Assembly (NCBI RefSeq): GCF_011009015.1
Contig: NZ_CP048878.1
Location: 1-64,000 of the forward strand
From: Spartinivicinus ruber
GTDB taxonomy: Bacteria; Pseudomonadota; Gammaproteobacteria; Pseudomonadales; Zooshikellaceae
Direction of reading: 5' to 3'
DNA length: 64,000 bases
The position numbers and the translations under genes were made by a program. This document shows, one piece after another, positions 11,982 through 21,130 of the stretch. The notes below the pieces were generated by a model that saw only the letters and a program-made list of their open reading frames with translations, did not search any database and was not told the origin of the DNA. Positions within the stretch are counted from its first letter, which is position 1, and every line of letters starts with the position of its first letter.

Positions 11982-13232
11982 TTACTGCTGATTTGCTATA
12001 TCGCGACATGCAGGATCGCCCATATCCCAAGACATTTTTCCACCCAAATTACCAGTTACACAGCCAATATTCATAGTGGTTGCTGAGTTTTGTACAGTTC
12101 TGCCAGGGTTCCAGTATAAATAACGGGTTTCATTTTTTGTAACAAGAATTTTTTGATAATTTGCTTTTAAAGTAAAGACTGCACTGCGACTTTTCTTCAG
12201 CGGATCAATTTGTGATTCTTGATAAACAGCAACTTCGTTAAATAACTCTGTTTCTAAGTCCTTCTGGAACGCTCTGACTGCATCATTAAATGCTGCGTCG
12301 CTTGGAGGCTGATCGTAGTACTTACCATCAGAGTGAAGAAACTCTAGTTTTACCCCGCATTGTTCTTCATTAGGACAAGTAGCTAAGTTTTGGAAAAATG
12401 CTTCAATTTCTACATCTACACAAGCGAAATTATGCACCGACATATAGGTATGAGCTTGCTCAAAAATTTGTTTCCACTTAATTTTTGCACGAGCAACACG
12501 GGTTTTACGCTCGGTACCAATTTCCCACTCAACATCAGCAGTAATTAAATCATCCCATTGAGCACCTTCATTTAATTTGTCTTGAATCAGTTGATCAAAG
12601 CCTGGAAGTAAAACGGCTTGAAAGGGTATATTTTGTGAAACTGTGCTTTTTCCTTGTGGGGCTCTGGAGTTTAAACGGTATAACATATCTGTTGGATAAT
12701 ATTGGCCATCTAAACTTTTTACTTCACATTCAACCACTGAACCTAAACCAGTAATATCATCACTTTCTGCACATTTTACATCAGCTCTACCTGCACCAAC
12801 ATCAATAGCAGAAACCATAAACTTAGCTGCTGCTTTGCTAGCAGGAGCAGCACGAGCTGTTAAGCCATAGCTTGAAGCTTCATTGTTTAGGCGTTGTAAT
12901 GCACCTAGACTCCCTGATGTTGAAAATGATCCCCCTAAGTTAACAATGGTCTCACCTTCAAAAATTCCGCGAGTAACTTGACGAGAAGATGCTGCAAAAC
13001 GAGGACGAGGATCTGTCGTATGAGTTGCTTGTAGGGCTATATTACCTAGTTTTGGGACATACCAGACTATTTTATCATTATCTGAATCAGCAAATAAGTC
13101 AAAGTTAGCCAATATCTCTGCAGAGAATTCTTGGGTTACTGGTTTATCTCTTGGATCCATAGGGGTAGCGTTAGCAAAATTTGCACTACAGGCAGCAACT
13201 GCTACTGCTAAAGCGAGGACTTTTTTTTGCAT
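11982..13232 (-). CDS. Secreted six-cysteine paralogue B
   Basis: This is an unrecognised exported protein of 416 residues, the first gene of the four-gene minus-strand group. I chose the ATG at 13232, which yields the signal peptide MQKKVLALAVAVAACSANFANA and follows GGAG by six bases; a start at 13319 would bury the signal. It shares with paralogue A the order of blocks: LGGSF, two cysteines around residues 155-175, LPGFDQLIQDKLNEGAQWDDL, CPNEEQCGVKL and CVTG(n)C. It lacks the Pro-rich tail. The pair suggests an old duplication, with the cytochrome and an unknown protein between the copies. Confidence 0.85.
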   Translation of the reverse strand: MQKKVLALAVAVAACSANFANATPMDPRDKPVTQEFSAEILANFDLFADSDNDKIVWYVPKLGNIALQATHTTDPRPRFAASSRQVTRGIFEGETIVNLGGSFSTSGSLGALQRLNNEASSYGLTARAAPASKAAAKFMVSAIDVGAGRADVKCAESDDITGLGSVVECEVKSLDGQYYPTDMLYRLNSRAPQGKSTVSQNIPFQAVLLPGFDQLIQDKLNEGAQWDDLITADVEWEIGTERKTRVARAKIKWKQIFEQAHTYMSVHNFACVDVEIEAFFQNLATCPNEEQCGVKLEFLHSDGKYYDQPPSDAAFNDAVRAFQKDLETELFNEVAVYQESQIDPLKKSRSAVFTLKANYQKILVTKNETRYLYWNPGRTVQNSATTMNIGCVTGNLGGKMSWDMGDPACRDIANQQ

Positions 13233-13462
13233 CCTTGACTCCATTTTTATGTGAGTTTTGTTAGTATTGTTTGAAGCTAGGACATAATAATAAACGGCTG
13301 ATTTATTACAATCAGCCAAAAGTCTAAGTTAAGACCAAGGTATTAATTTTGATAGAGTTAAGAAAAAATAATTTAGTTAGTTACTAATCGCTTTTTCTGT
13401 TGAGTTAATTTTTTCTTTATGAGGGTAATTAAAAAATTATTTATTATAAACGGAAGAAAATA

Positions 13463-13484
13463 AAAGCATCTATAAAGATGCTTT
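13463..13484 (-). terminator. Terminator downstream of acyltransferase
   Basis: On the minus strand AAAGCATC / GATGCTTT form an eight-base stem with a six-base loop followed by TATTTT. It separates the acyltransferase at 13494-14060 from the six-cysteine/cytochrome group, so that group needs its own promoter in 13233-13460. Confidence 0.75.
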
Positions 13485-13493
13485 AGAATAGTT

Positions 13494-14060
13494 CTATAGA
13501 TAGGGTGTATAAAATTCTTTTATATTTTTCAAATCAAGCTCTGGACTTTCTGTTAATTGAAAAGTAGATCCAAATCCTACAATTCTTTTTTTGTGATCAA
13601 TAAAAGCAAGATTAATTGGTACATTGGCGTGTTTAGCTATATAGTAAAAGCCTGTTTTCCATTGTTTGGATTTACTACGGGTACCTTCAGGGGATATTAC
13701 TAAAGAGAACTGGCCTCCGGTTTTAAAATAGTTTGCAATTTGCTCTACTAACCCTGACGATTTGGAACGATCGACAGGAATTCCCCCTAACCAACGCATT
13801 ATTGGTCCCATTCCCCATTTAAATAAAGATTGCTTACCTAGCCAGCGTACCTTTACTTCCATTCTCAAAGCCATTCCCAGAGTAATAAAAAAATCCCAGT
13901 TAGAGGTATGGGGTGCGGCCACTACAACAGATTGTGTCTGATTAGGTTTAGAGCCTTCGATAGACCATTTAGTCAACCGAAACAGAACAGCAGCAAATTT
14001 GCCTAAATAGCGGCAAAGATTAACATGATCAAAAATGGTTTTCTGGTTTTTTACTAACAT
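13494..14060 (-). CDS. PlsC-like lysophospholipid acyltransferase family protein
   Basis: This 188-residue member of the LPLAT superfamily transfers acyl groups to glycerolipid-type acceptors. The catalytic HX4D motif appears as HTSNWD and the phosphate-binding motif as SPEGTRSK, with a GGIPVDRS motif between them. It is shorter than true PlsC (about 240 residues), has no clear membrane span, and resembles small stand-alone acyltransferases of unknown acceptor. It is separate from the plsC at 15554 and does not look like a recent duplicate. Confidence 0.88.
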   Translation of the reverse strand: MLVKNQKTIFDHVNLCRYLGKFAAVLFRLTKWSIEGSKPNQTQSVVVAAPHTSNWDFFITLGMALRMEVKVRWLGKQSLFKWGMGPIMRWLGGIPVDRSKSSGLVEQIANYFKTGGQFSLVISPEGTRSKSKQWKTGFYYIAKHANVPINLAFIDHKKRIVGFGSTFQLTESPELDLKNIKEFYTPYL

Positions 14061-14162
14061 GCAAATGACTTAAAGTAATTACTCATCTACTGTCAGTTTA
14101 CCATAGAGTAGCCTGAATATTTCATTAGATATTAAAGGTTCTAGACATTCAGGCTAAAGAGT

Positions 14163-15431
14163 TTACTTCGCTTTTGATGGCTTAGCTAGCCATTCTCTGC
14201 CTTTTAGCATGGCATGCCAGTAAACAGCTGGGAGCACTTTTTGTTTCAAGTGCCAGGCTAAACGACTGGGTTGGGTACCTTCATTGAGCCAACCAGGGAA
14301 AGTGGGGGCTACTTTACCACCATATAAAAACTCAGCTAAGATTATTTTTCCTCTTTCTACTGTTAATGGGCATGAACCATAACCATTGTAAGCAACAGTA
14401 GGGTTATTTCCATTTAGGCAATGAATAACATTTTCAGCTACCACTGGGGCTTGTTTTCGGGCAGCTGCGGCAGTTTTTGCATTAGGGGTAGAGCAGATAT
14501 CACCAACACCAAAGATATTTGAATATTGGGTGTGTTGTAATGTATCTGGATATACACTCAGCCAACCATTTTTATCAGCTAAAGGGCTATTTCGAATAAA
14601 GTCTGGTGCCAGTTGAGGAGGGCACACATGTAATAAATCAAAGGATTTTTCAATGATTTTTTGAGAAGCATCGGCTGTTGTTTGGGTAAAAATAGCCGTT
14701 TTACTGTTGGCATCAACGGCTGTTAAATTATGTTTAAAGTGAAGACTAACTGAATACTTTTGTATATATTGCATTAAAGCAGGTACGTATTCCTTAACCC
14801 CAAATAAAGCATCTCCTGCATTATAAAAGGCAATATCAATATTGCTTAGCCTTTTGTGTTGTTTCCAATAATCAGCTGATAAATAAAGAGCTTTTTGTGG
14901 TGCACCAGCACATTTAATAGGCAATGGTGGTTGGGTGAAAATTGCACGGCCAGATTTAAGTTGAGTCACCAGTTGCCAAGTATAAGGGGCTAACTCAAAT
15001 GAATAATTAGAGGTAATTCCCTGTCTACCTAAAGCTTGTGGTAGCCCTTCTATTGCTGCCCAGTCTAGCTTAATGCCTGCAGCAACAATTAACATCCGGT
15101 AGTTGAGAGCTTGATTGTTGGAAAGAATGACTTGGCTTTGTTTAGGGTTAAAATATTTAACTGCATGCTTTAACCAGCTGGCTTTATTGGGAATAACATC
15201 AGCCATTGGCTTTGCTGTTTGCTGAGGCTTAAAAACACCAGCACCGACTAATGTCCAGCCAGGTTGATAGTAGTGACAATTGGCGGGATCAATAATAACA
15301 ATGTTTAAATGTGGCTCGCGGCTTAATAAACTGGCTGTAGTTGCTATACCGGCAGCACCCCCACCCACTACAACAACATCATAATGTGAGGCTTTATTTT
15401 CTATAGTTGGGTTGGCAATAAGGTGACTCAT
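14163..15431 (-). CDS. sqr: Sulfide:quinone oxidoreductase (type II-like)
   Basis: This FAD enzyme of 422 residues oxidises sulfide and passes electrons to the quinone pool at the membrane face. The N-terminal FAD fold shows VVVVGGGAAGIA. The two redox cysteines of the mitochondrial-type SQR group are in place: C174 in PIKCAGAPQK and C313 in GDICSTPNAKTAAAA. An AGGA site eight bases before the ATG supports the start. No persulfide dioxygenase or rhodanese is adjacent, so a detoxification role rather than sulfur-based growth is an inference. The upstream gap carries a short copy of the dispersed palindromic family. Confidence 0.9.
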   Translation of the reverse strand: MSHLIANPTIENKASHYDVVVVGGGAAGIATTASLLSREPHLNIVIIDPANCHYYQPGWTLVGAGVFKPQQTAKPMADVIPNKASWLKHAVKYFNPKQSQVILSNNQALNYRMLIVAAGIKLDWAAIEGLPQALGRQGITSNYSFELAPYTWQLVTQLKSGRAIFTQPPLPIKCAGAPQKALYLSADYWKQHKRLSNIDIAFYNAGDALFGVKEYVPALMQYIQKYSVSLHFKHNLTAVDANSKTAIFTQTTADASQKIIEKSFDLLHVCPPQLAPDFIRNSPLADKNGWLSVYPDTLQHTQYSNIFGVGDICSTPNAKTAAAARKQAPVVAENVIHCLNGNNPTVAYNGYGSCPLTVERGKIILAEFLYGGKVAPTFPGWLNEGTQPSRLAWHLKQKVLPAVYWHAMLKGREWLAKPSKAK

Positions 15432-15451
15432 AATGCATTCCTTTGCTATCT

Positions 15452-15522
15452 CTTCTGCGAATGATCTTTTAGGGTTTTTTGTCGTCGTTCGACGGCTATC
15501 CCTAAAAACCCTTCGCTTTGGT
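15452..15522. repeat. Dispersed palindromic repeat, family A (short copy)
   Basis: TTCTGCGAATGATCTTTTAGGG at the left and CCCTAAAAACCCTTCGCTTTGG at the right match the ends of the longer copies at 20143-20314 and 43709-43830, with the middle deleted. The arms AGGG / CCCT and a GTCG-TTCGAC core let it fold into a hairpin between plsC and sqr. Confidence 0.7.
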
Positions 15523-15553
15523 TATATGTATTTAAAAAAGCTAAGTGAGAATA

Positions 15554-16270
15554 TTATTTATCAATATTAGCTAACTGTTGTTCTGTCCAAGCATGTAATT
15601 CATTACTTAGCTGCTTATGGTTTTTATCTGTGGTATCAATCGGTTTACCGATAATCACGGTAATTGTTCCAGGTTTTTTCAACCACTGATGACTTGGCCA
15701 TACTCTACCCGCATTATGGGCTACAGGTACTATTTGCTTACCTGCATTGATTGCTAAAGCTGCACCACCAGAGGAGTATTTCCCTAACTTACCACAAGGT
15801 TTACGGGTGCCTTCAGGAAAAATTAAAATCCAATTGCCTTGTTGTAATAGGGAGGTTCCTTTGTTAATGATTACTTTTAATGAGCCACGGACATCCTGCC
15901 GGTTAATGGCAATAGGGTTTAGCAGTCGAAAGGTCCAGCCAAAAAAAGGAATGAATAAGAGTTCACGCTTGATAACCTGGGTTTGTGGGCTGAAAACCGT
16001 TTGTAGAAAAAATGTTTCCCAAGTGCTTTGGTGGTTGCTAATAATTACGCCAGCTGAGTTTGGGATGTTTTCTGCGCCAATCACTCGATAGTGAACACCA
16101 CATAAGTGCTTAGATAAGAATAAGGCTGTTTGACACCAAGGTTTGACGATAACCCGATGACGACGATTGGCGGGTAATATTGGTAAGCTGACGCAACAAA
16201 AAATAAACCAGAACATAGTCCAGGTACTTAATAACAAATAAAAAAGTCCTGTATTAATAATCCTCAGCAT
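15554..16270 (-). CDS. plsC: 1-acyl-sn-glycerol-3-phosphate acyltransferase
   Basis: PlsC makes phosphatidic acid from lysophosphatidic acid at the inner membrane. This 238-residue protein has an N-terminal hydrophobic segment (about residues 7-31), the HX4D motif NHQSTWE and the FPEGTR motif. Length and order fit the family. It starts ten bases after the gmhB stop, so gmhB and plsC form one unit, a pairing often found beside glyQS in Pseudomonas relatives. Confidence 0.93.
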   Translation of the reverse strand: MLRIINTGLFYLLLSTWTMFWFIFCCVSLPILPANRRHRVIVKPWCQTALFLSKHLCGVHYRVIGAENIPNSAGVIISNHQSTWETFFLQTVFSPQTQVIKRELLFIPFFGWTFRLLNPIAINRQDVRGSLKVIINKGTSLLQQGNWILIFPEGTRKPCGKLGKYSSGGAALAINAGKQIVPVAHNAGRVWPSHQWLKKPGTITVIIGKPIDTTDKNHKQLSNELHAWTEQQLANIDK

Positions 16271-16280
16271 TCAAACAGCC

Positions 16281-16832
16281 TTATTTACTCTGATCCTGTT
16301 TAAGCAAAGTTTCGGTGAACTCTGCTAGGTCTTTATACACCGGCACATCATAAGACAGTTCGGGTAATTTTTTTAGCGTGTTTTGGCCTTTTCCTGTTGT
16401 AACCAGTGCTGGTTTACAGCCTGCAGTCTCAGCAGCTTGGAGATCTCTTAGTGAATCACCAACCACCCAGGTTTCTTGTGGGTTAAATTGCAGTTGTTTG
16501 GCTAATTGATAGATCAAACCTGGCTTAGGTTTTCTACAGTCACAGTTATCCTCTGGGCCATGAGGACAGTAAGTAATAGCTATAATTTTACCGCCTGCTT
16601 GACCTATTAACTGCTCCATTTTTTTATGCATAGCAGTAAGAGTTTCTACAGTGAAATAACCTCTCGCGATGCCTGATTGGTTCGTTGCTATAGCCACTTG
16701 AAACCCTGCCTGACAAAGCTTGGCAATAGCTTCAATGCTGCCAGGAATAGGTAGCCATTCTTCGGGAGATTTTACAAAGGCATCGGAGTCTTGGTTGATT
16801 ACTCCATCACGATCAAGGATGACTAAAGGCAT
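16281..16832 (-). CDS. gmhB: D-glycero-beta-D-manno-heptose 1,7-bisphosphate 7-phosphatase
   Basis: GmhB is the HAD-family phosphatase that removes the C7 phosphate during ADP-heptose synthesis for the LPS inner core. The nucleophile motif is DRDGVIN with D7 and D9. The GmhB zinc loop appears as YCPHGPEDNCDCRKPKPG, and motif IV as VGDSLRDLQAAETAG. At 183 residues it has normal length. An AGGA about nine bases before the ATG supports the start. It is co-transcribed with plsC. Confidence 0.95.
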   Translation of the reverse strand: MPLVILDRDGVINQDSDAFVKSPEEWLPIPGSIEAIAKLCQAGFQVAIATNQSGIARGYFTVETLTAMHKKMEQLIGQAGGKIIAITYCPHGPEDNCDCRKPKPGLIYQLAKQLQFNPQETWVVGDSLRDLQAAETAGCKPALVTTGKGQNTLKKLPELSYDVPVYKDLAEFTETLLKQDQSK

Positions 16833-16901
16833 TTATTTAATCCTGGCGCAGTTAATTTATTTCTACGCATTTACTACTAAAACTAAGTTCCTACCTCTTA
16901 T

Positions 16902-17057
16902 GAGATTCTCGCAAAAGCGGGGGAATATGGAGTGATAGGGGGTTTGAGTCTGCTGTCAGAAACAGCTAAAGCTCTAAAGGCGATAGATGGCCTTTAGAGC
17001 GGTGGAAGAATACCCTATTACTCTATATTTATTCTCCAATCTCCTTTCGCGATACTC
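16902..17057. repeat. Large imperfect palindrome between glyS and gmhB
   Basis: There are nested inverted repeats. The inner pair is GCTCTAAAGGC at 16971-16981 and its perfect complement at 16990-17000. Outside it AATATGGAGTGATAGGG (from about 16924) pairs with CCCTATTACTCTATATT through G-U wobbles. Further out GAGATTCTCGC pairs loosely with GCGATACTC. The roughly 155-base unit looks like a MITE or a large RNA hairpin. Because both flanking genes are on the minus strand, it also lies between the glyS end and the gmhB start. Confidence 0.7.
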
Positions 17058-17073
17058 TCGGGAAAGGAGAGCA

Positions 17074-19164
17074 CTATGAAGTTTGTAACAACGAAATATC
17101 TGCTACTTTCAAGAACAAATCCCGCAACTGTTGTAATAGTGCGTAACGGTTTTGTCTGACGGCTTTATCGTCTACGTTCACTAACACATCATCAAAGAAG
17201 TTATCGACATTTTCTTTAAGCTGGGCTAATAACTCTAATGCCAATGTGTATTGACGATGCTCAAACAGAGGACTCACTTCTTGGGCCATCAAAGCGACTT
17301 GATTGGCTAGAACTTTCTCAGCATCTTCCTTTAACAAGCTATCATTGATTGCTGCAGGAATGTCTGCATCACCTTGCTTGGCTAGGATATTGGAAACCCG
17401 CTTATTAGCTGCTGCCAAGGCTTCTGCTTCGGGTAATTGGCGGAAGTGCTCAACAGCCTTAACCCGCTGATCGAAATCTAACGGTTGTACAGGGCGTAGC
17501 GCTTTAACTGCCATGAACACTTCGACAGGTAGCCCTTCATCCTGATACCAAGCACGGAACCTTTCTAAAATAAAGTCCAGCACGGTATCAACAAGCGAAT
17601 CAATGGCCGCAAGTTTTACTCCAGCTACTTGGTAGGCACTGATAGATTTTTCTATACAGACCTTTATATCCAGAGATAACTCATTAGTGATAACAATTCT
17701 TAACAATCCAAGTGCTGCACGGCGCAGGGCAAAAGGATCCTTGGTTCCAGAGGGGGGCTGGCCGATCCCAAAAATACCAACTAATGTATCAATTTTATCA
17801 GCAACTGAAACTGCAGAGCCGGTTAAGGTAGTAGGGACTTGGTCGCCTGAAAACCGGGGCATGTATTGCTCATCGAGTGCAGCTGCAACTTCTGGGTTTT
17901 CATCATCATGCTCTGCATAGTAACGGCCCATGATTCCTTGTAGTTCAGGAAACTCCAGCACCATGTCAGTTACCAAGTCAGACTTGGCTAACTCACCAGC
18001 ACGTTTTGCTAGGCCTACAGCACCACCAATTTGCTCAGCAATATGGCCTGCTAACTGGCTGATGCGGGTCGTTTTATCGTAAACACTACCCAGCTTGGCT
18101 TGGAAAATAATTGCTTTTAGCTGCTCACGGCGTTCAACGAGGCTGGTTTTCTTATCGGTATCATAGAAAAAGGCTGCATCTGCCAGGCGTGGTCTGATTA
18201 CCCGCTCATTACCAGAAATAACTGTCTGAGGGCTAGTGCTTTCAATATTACTGATGGTAATGAAATAGTTAACTAACTTGCCTGCTTTATCTACCACATG
18301 AAAATACTTTTGATGCTCTTTCATTGAGGAGATTAATGCTTCAGCTGGCACATTGAGGAATGCTTCATCAAACTTACCGGTTAAGGCCACAGGCCACTCT
18401 ACTAGAGCAGTAACCTCATCCAGTAAATCTTGTTCAATGACGGCCTTACAGCCCAACTGCTCAGCTTGTTGTTCAACCTGGTGTTTAATTTGTTGCTGGC
18501 GCTCTTCGAAGCAGGCAAGCACTTTACCTTGCTTGTTTAACTGACGTACGTAGCTTCTTGGGCTTTCGATACTGATTGGTTCATTATGATGAAAACGGTG
18601 GCCATAACTAACCCTGTCTGCTTCAACCCCTAGAATGCTAGTAGGAACAACATGGCTGCCAAATAAAACAGTTAACCACTGCACTGGTCGAACAAACTCT
18701 TCGCGGCTGCTACCCCAGCGCATTCGCTTAGGTATCGGCAGGTTGTTCACAGACTTATCCACAGCCTCTGGAAGTAGCTGAACAGTCTCTTTACCAGGTT
18801 CTACAGAGCGGTAAACCAACCAAGCATTGTTGCCCTGCTCAAGAGTCTCTAGCTCAGACACTGCAACACCGCAAGAGCGGGCGAAGCCTTCAGCAGCTTT
18901 GGTTGGTTTGCCCTCTTTATCATAGGCAGCCTTAAGGCCTGGTCCCTTACGTTCAATCGTGCGGTCTGGTTGTTTATCCACAAGCCCCGTGATTAAAACC
19001 GCAAGCCGGCGAGGAGTAGCAAACCACTGGCTGGAATCGTATGTTAGTTGAGCGCCATCCAGTTCTTTGGTAATACCTTCAGCCAGTGCAGTAGCCAATT
19101 GCTTAAGTGCTTTTGGAGGTAATTCCTCAGTTCCAATTTCAACCAGAAAGTCTTGGCTTGCCAT
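17074..19164 (-). CDS. glyS: Glycine--tRNA ligase beta subunit
   Basis: This is the beta chain of the bacterial alpha2beta2 glycyl-tRNA synthetase, contributing tRNA binding. The N-terminus FLVEIGTEELPPKAL and internal RLADAAFFYDTDKK, FPELQGIMGRYYA and KDPFALRRAALG are family hallmarks. At 696 residues it is close to E. coli GlyS (689). Its ATG overlaps the glyQ stop by one base as TAATG, a sign of translational coupling and 1:1 production of subunits. Confidence 0.98.
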   Translation of the reverse strand: MASQDFLVEIGTEELPPKALKQLATALAEGITKELDGAQLTYDSSQWFATPRRLAVLITGLVDKQPDRTIERKGPGLKAAYDKEGKPTKAAEGFARSCGVAVSELETLEQGNNAWLVYRSVEPGKETVQLLPEAVDKSVNNLPIPKRMRWGSSREEFVRPVQWLTVLFGSHVVPTSILGVEADRVSYGHRFHHNEPISIESPRSYVRQLNKQGKVLACFEERQQQIKHQVEQQAEQLGCKAVIEQDLLDEVTALVEWPVALTGKFDEAFLNVPAEALISSMKEHQKYFHVVDKAGKLVNYFITISNIESTSPQTVISGNERVIRPRLADAAFFYDTDKKTSLVERREQLKAIIFQAKLGSVYDKTTRISQLAGHIAEQIGGAVGLAKRAGELAKSDLVTDMVLEFPELQGIMGRYYAEHDDENPEVAAALDEQYMPRFSGDQVPTTLTGSAVSVADKIDTLVGIFGIGQPPSGTKDPFALRRAALGLLRIVITNELSLDIKVCIEKSISAYQVAGVKLAAIDSLVDTVLDFILERFRAWYQDEGLPVEVFMAVKALRPVQPLDFDQRVKAVEHFRQLPEAEALAAANKRVSNILAKQGDADIPAAINDSLLKEDAEKVLANQVALMAQEVSPLFEHRQYTLALELLAQLKENVDNFFDDVLVNVDDKAVRQNRYALLQQLRDLFLKVADISLLQTS

Positions 19165-20117
19165 TATTGCTGCTCCTCTGCCAGTTTCGCCATAACCTCT
19201 GCTTTAATCTCTGGATCAGCCAGAGGAAAACCAAGCCGCTTTCTTGCATCAAAGTAAGCTTTAGCTACTTCGCGAGCCAAGGTACGCACCCGCAAAATAT
19301 AACGCTGACGCTCTGTTACAGAGATTGCGTGGCGAGCATCCAGCAGGTTAAAGGTGTGTGAAGCTTTTAACACAAATTCATAAGCGGGTAAGGGCAGGTT
19401 ATCTTCAATCATCCGCTTGCTTTCTGCTTCATAAAAATCAAAGTGTTGGAATAAAGTGCCTGTATCTGCTTTTTCAAAGTTGAAGGTGGACATCTCCACT
19501 TCATTTTGCATAAACACATCGCCATAAGTGACTTTACCTAATGGACCATCTGTCCATACCAGATCATAGACGTTATCTACATCCTGAATGTACATGGCAA
19601 GCCGCTCCAGTCCATAAGTGATTTCACCTGTTACTGGGTAGCACTCAATACCACCTGCCTGCTGGAAGTAAGTAAACTGAGAAACTTCCATACCGTTTAA
19701 CCAAACTTCCCAGCCTAGGCCCCAGGCACCAAGAGTTGGAGATTCCCAGTTATCTTCTACAAACCGAATATCATGAACTTTGTTATCAACACCAATGGCT
19801 TCCAGTGAGCCCAGATAAAGGTCCTGGAAATTTTTTGGGGATGGCTTTATCACCACCTGAAACTGATAATAATGTTGTAGCCGGTTGGGGTTTTCACCGT
19901 AGCGGCCATCAGTAGGGCGGCGGCTAGGCTGCACATAGGCTGAACTCCAACGTTCTGGACCAATTGAGCGCAAGAAGGTGGCTGGATGGAAGGTACCGGC
20001 TCCTACTTCCATATCCAATGGCTGAAGAATGACACAACCTTGGTTGGCCCAATAGTCCTGCAGTGCGAGAATAAGTCCCTGGAAGGTACTTATGTCTGGC
20101 GTATTTTCTGTAGTCAC
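19164..20117 (-). CDS. glyQ: Glycine--tRNA ligase alpha subunit
   Basis: This is the catalytic alpha chain of glycyl-tRNA synthetase (class II). It has the family motifs [53 protein letters not shown] and [10 protein letters not shown]. At 317 residues it is a little longer than E. coli GlyQ (303). The start is GTG at 20117 with GAGGTGG five bases upstream. It is the first gene of the glyQS operon. Confidence 0.98.
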   Translation of the reverse strand: MTTENTPDISTFQGLILALQDYWANQGCVILQPLDMEVGAGTFHPATFLRSIGPERWSSAYVQPSRRPTDGRYGENPNRLQHYYQFQVVIKPSPKNFQDLYLGSLEAIGVDNKVHDIRFVEDNWESPTLGAWGLGWEVWLNGMEVSQFTYFQQAGGIECYPVTGEITYGLERLAMYIQDVDNVYDLVWTDGPLGKVTYGDVFMQNEVEMSTFNFEKADTGTLFQHFDFYEAESKRMIEDNLPLPAYEFVLKASHTFNLLDARHAISVTERQRYILRVRTLAREVAKAYFDARKRLGFPLADPEIKAEVMAKLAEEQQ

Positions 20118-20142
20118 AATGCCACCTCAAATAAGCACTTTT

Positions 20143-20314
20143 ACCCTTCGAGAATGACTTTTAAGCTTCGCTATCTTCGTGTGACCATCAAGGATGTTGG
20201 GAATGCAGATCAAGCAGGAACACTTATCTGCCTTCATCCTAGTCACTTATTTGTATATAAGCTCCTAGGGCTTCATTACTCGATGGCCTTGCTTAAAAGC
20301 CCTTCACTTTGGCT
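20143..20314. repeat. Dispersed palindromic repeat, family A (long copy)
   Basis: The left end ACCCTTCGAGAATGA and the right block with TTCATTACTCGATGGCC followed by TTAAAAGCCCTTCACTTTGG match the copy at 43709-43830. The middle block CTTCATCCTAGTCA is also shared. This copy carries about 50 extra bases after the left arm. It occupies the gap upstream of glyQ. Confidence 0.8.
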
Positions 20315-20425
20315 AAATAATCGAAAAATGAGCAGGATTATAACCCGAATATTTCATCAAAACACGAAATAACAGGGGTTAGCAGCTAAAAAACAGGTGT
20401 AGTAGAAAGTTCAGTGGTGGGTGTA

Positions 20426-20449
20426 AGCCCCTCTTAATCAAGAGGGGCT
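20426..20449 (-). terminator. Hairpin downstream of ytoQ
   Basis: AGCCCCTCTT / AAGAGGGGCT form a perfect ten-base stem with a four-base loop 33 bases after the ytoQ stop. No strong T run follows, so termination is likely but not certain. Confidence 0.65.
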
Positions 20450-20481
20450 CAATAAATAACCAGTAAAATAAAACTTGATGC

Positions 20482-20922
20482 TTACTGACAAATATATAGG
20501 AGTATTTCAACAACCTGCTCAGGAGTTTCCGTAACCGCGAGTGCCTGGGCATCTACTTCTTTTAGGGGGTGGGTATGTTCTGGTGAGTGAATAACAATAA
20601 GTGACTTGCCTAATGCAACAGCTTGCCCAGCATCAAACGCTGCATTCCATTGTTTGTACTTTTCACCAAACCGAACCACGACAATATCTGCATTGTTAAG
20701 CAATTTATTGATACGAATAGCATTGATTTTGCTGGCTTTATGGTCTTTCCAAAATGGCTTATCCTCAGCGCCTAAAATACGGCTGCCTACTTCATCACTG
20801 GCTTCGTGATCAGTAACTGGACCAACTAAAGTAATAGGGAGATTGTGCTCTTTAACACCAGCTTTAATTTTATCACGCCAGTCGGTATGTATCTCTCCAG
20901 ATAAATAGACTGTGTAATTCAT
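20482..20922 (-). CDS. ytoQ: YtoQ family protein
   Basis: This 146-residue protein matches my memory of the uncharacterised YtoQ family, with the N-terminus YTVYLSGEIHTDWRDKIK and the highly conserved VVRFGEKYKQWNAAFDAGQAVALGKSLIV block. It resembles nucleoside 2-deoxyribosyltransferase-like folds, but the reaction is unknown. I chose the ATG at 20922, preceded by GGGGAGAG, over the upstream start at 20964. It is a single-gene unit. Confidence 0.88.
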   Translation of the reverse strand: MNYTVYLSGEIHTDWRDKIKAGVKEHNLPITLVGPVTDHEASDEVGSRILGAEDKPFWKDHKASKINAIRINKLLNNADIVVVRFGEKYKQWNAAFDAGQAVALGKSLIVIHSPEHTHPLKEVDAQALAVTETPEQVVEILLYICQ

Positions 20923-20991
20923 AGTATCTCTCCCCATCTTTGACTCGTGAGTGACTGTATACAATTTATACTTATTAATAATTTTAAGATG

Positions 20992-21029
20992 TGTCCTAAA
21001 ATCAATACCAAAAATTTGTGTTTAGGACA
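20992..21029. repeat. Nine-base inverted repeat upstream of ytoQ
   Basis: TGTCCTAAA at 20992-21000 and TTTAGGACA at 21021-21029 are exact inverted copies with a 20-base spacer. It may be an operator or a weak terminator for the uspE-like gene; nothing in the sequence decides. Confidence 0.45.
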
Positions 21030-21130
21030 GCTTAGTTTAATCGGCTCTAAATACAACCCACAAGTCATTTTATGATGATGGGTGAAATTAAAGTTGGGAG
21101 GAAATTAATAACATATTTATTTCATTTAGA

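Larger units (their letters stand above)
20118..20481. other. Intergenic stretch upstream of glyQ
   Basis: It is filled mainly by the family A repeat (20143-20314), followed by the ytoQ terminator-like hairpin (20426-20449). The glyQ promoter must lie within or beyond the repeat. No ORF in it looks real. Confidence 0.6.
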
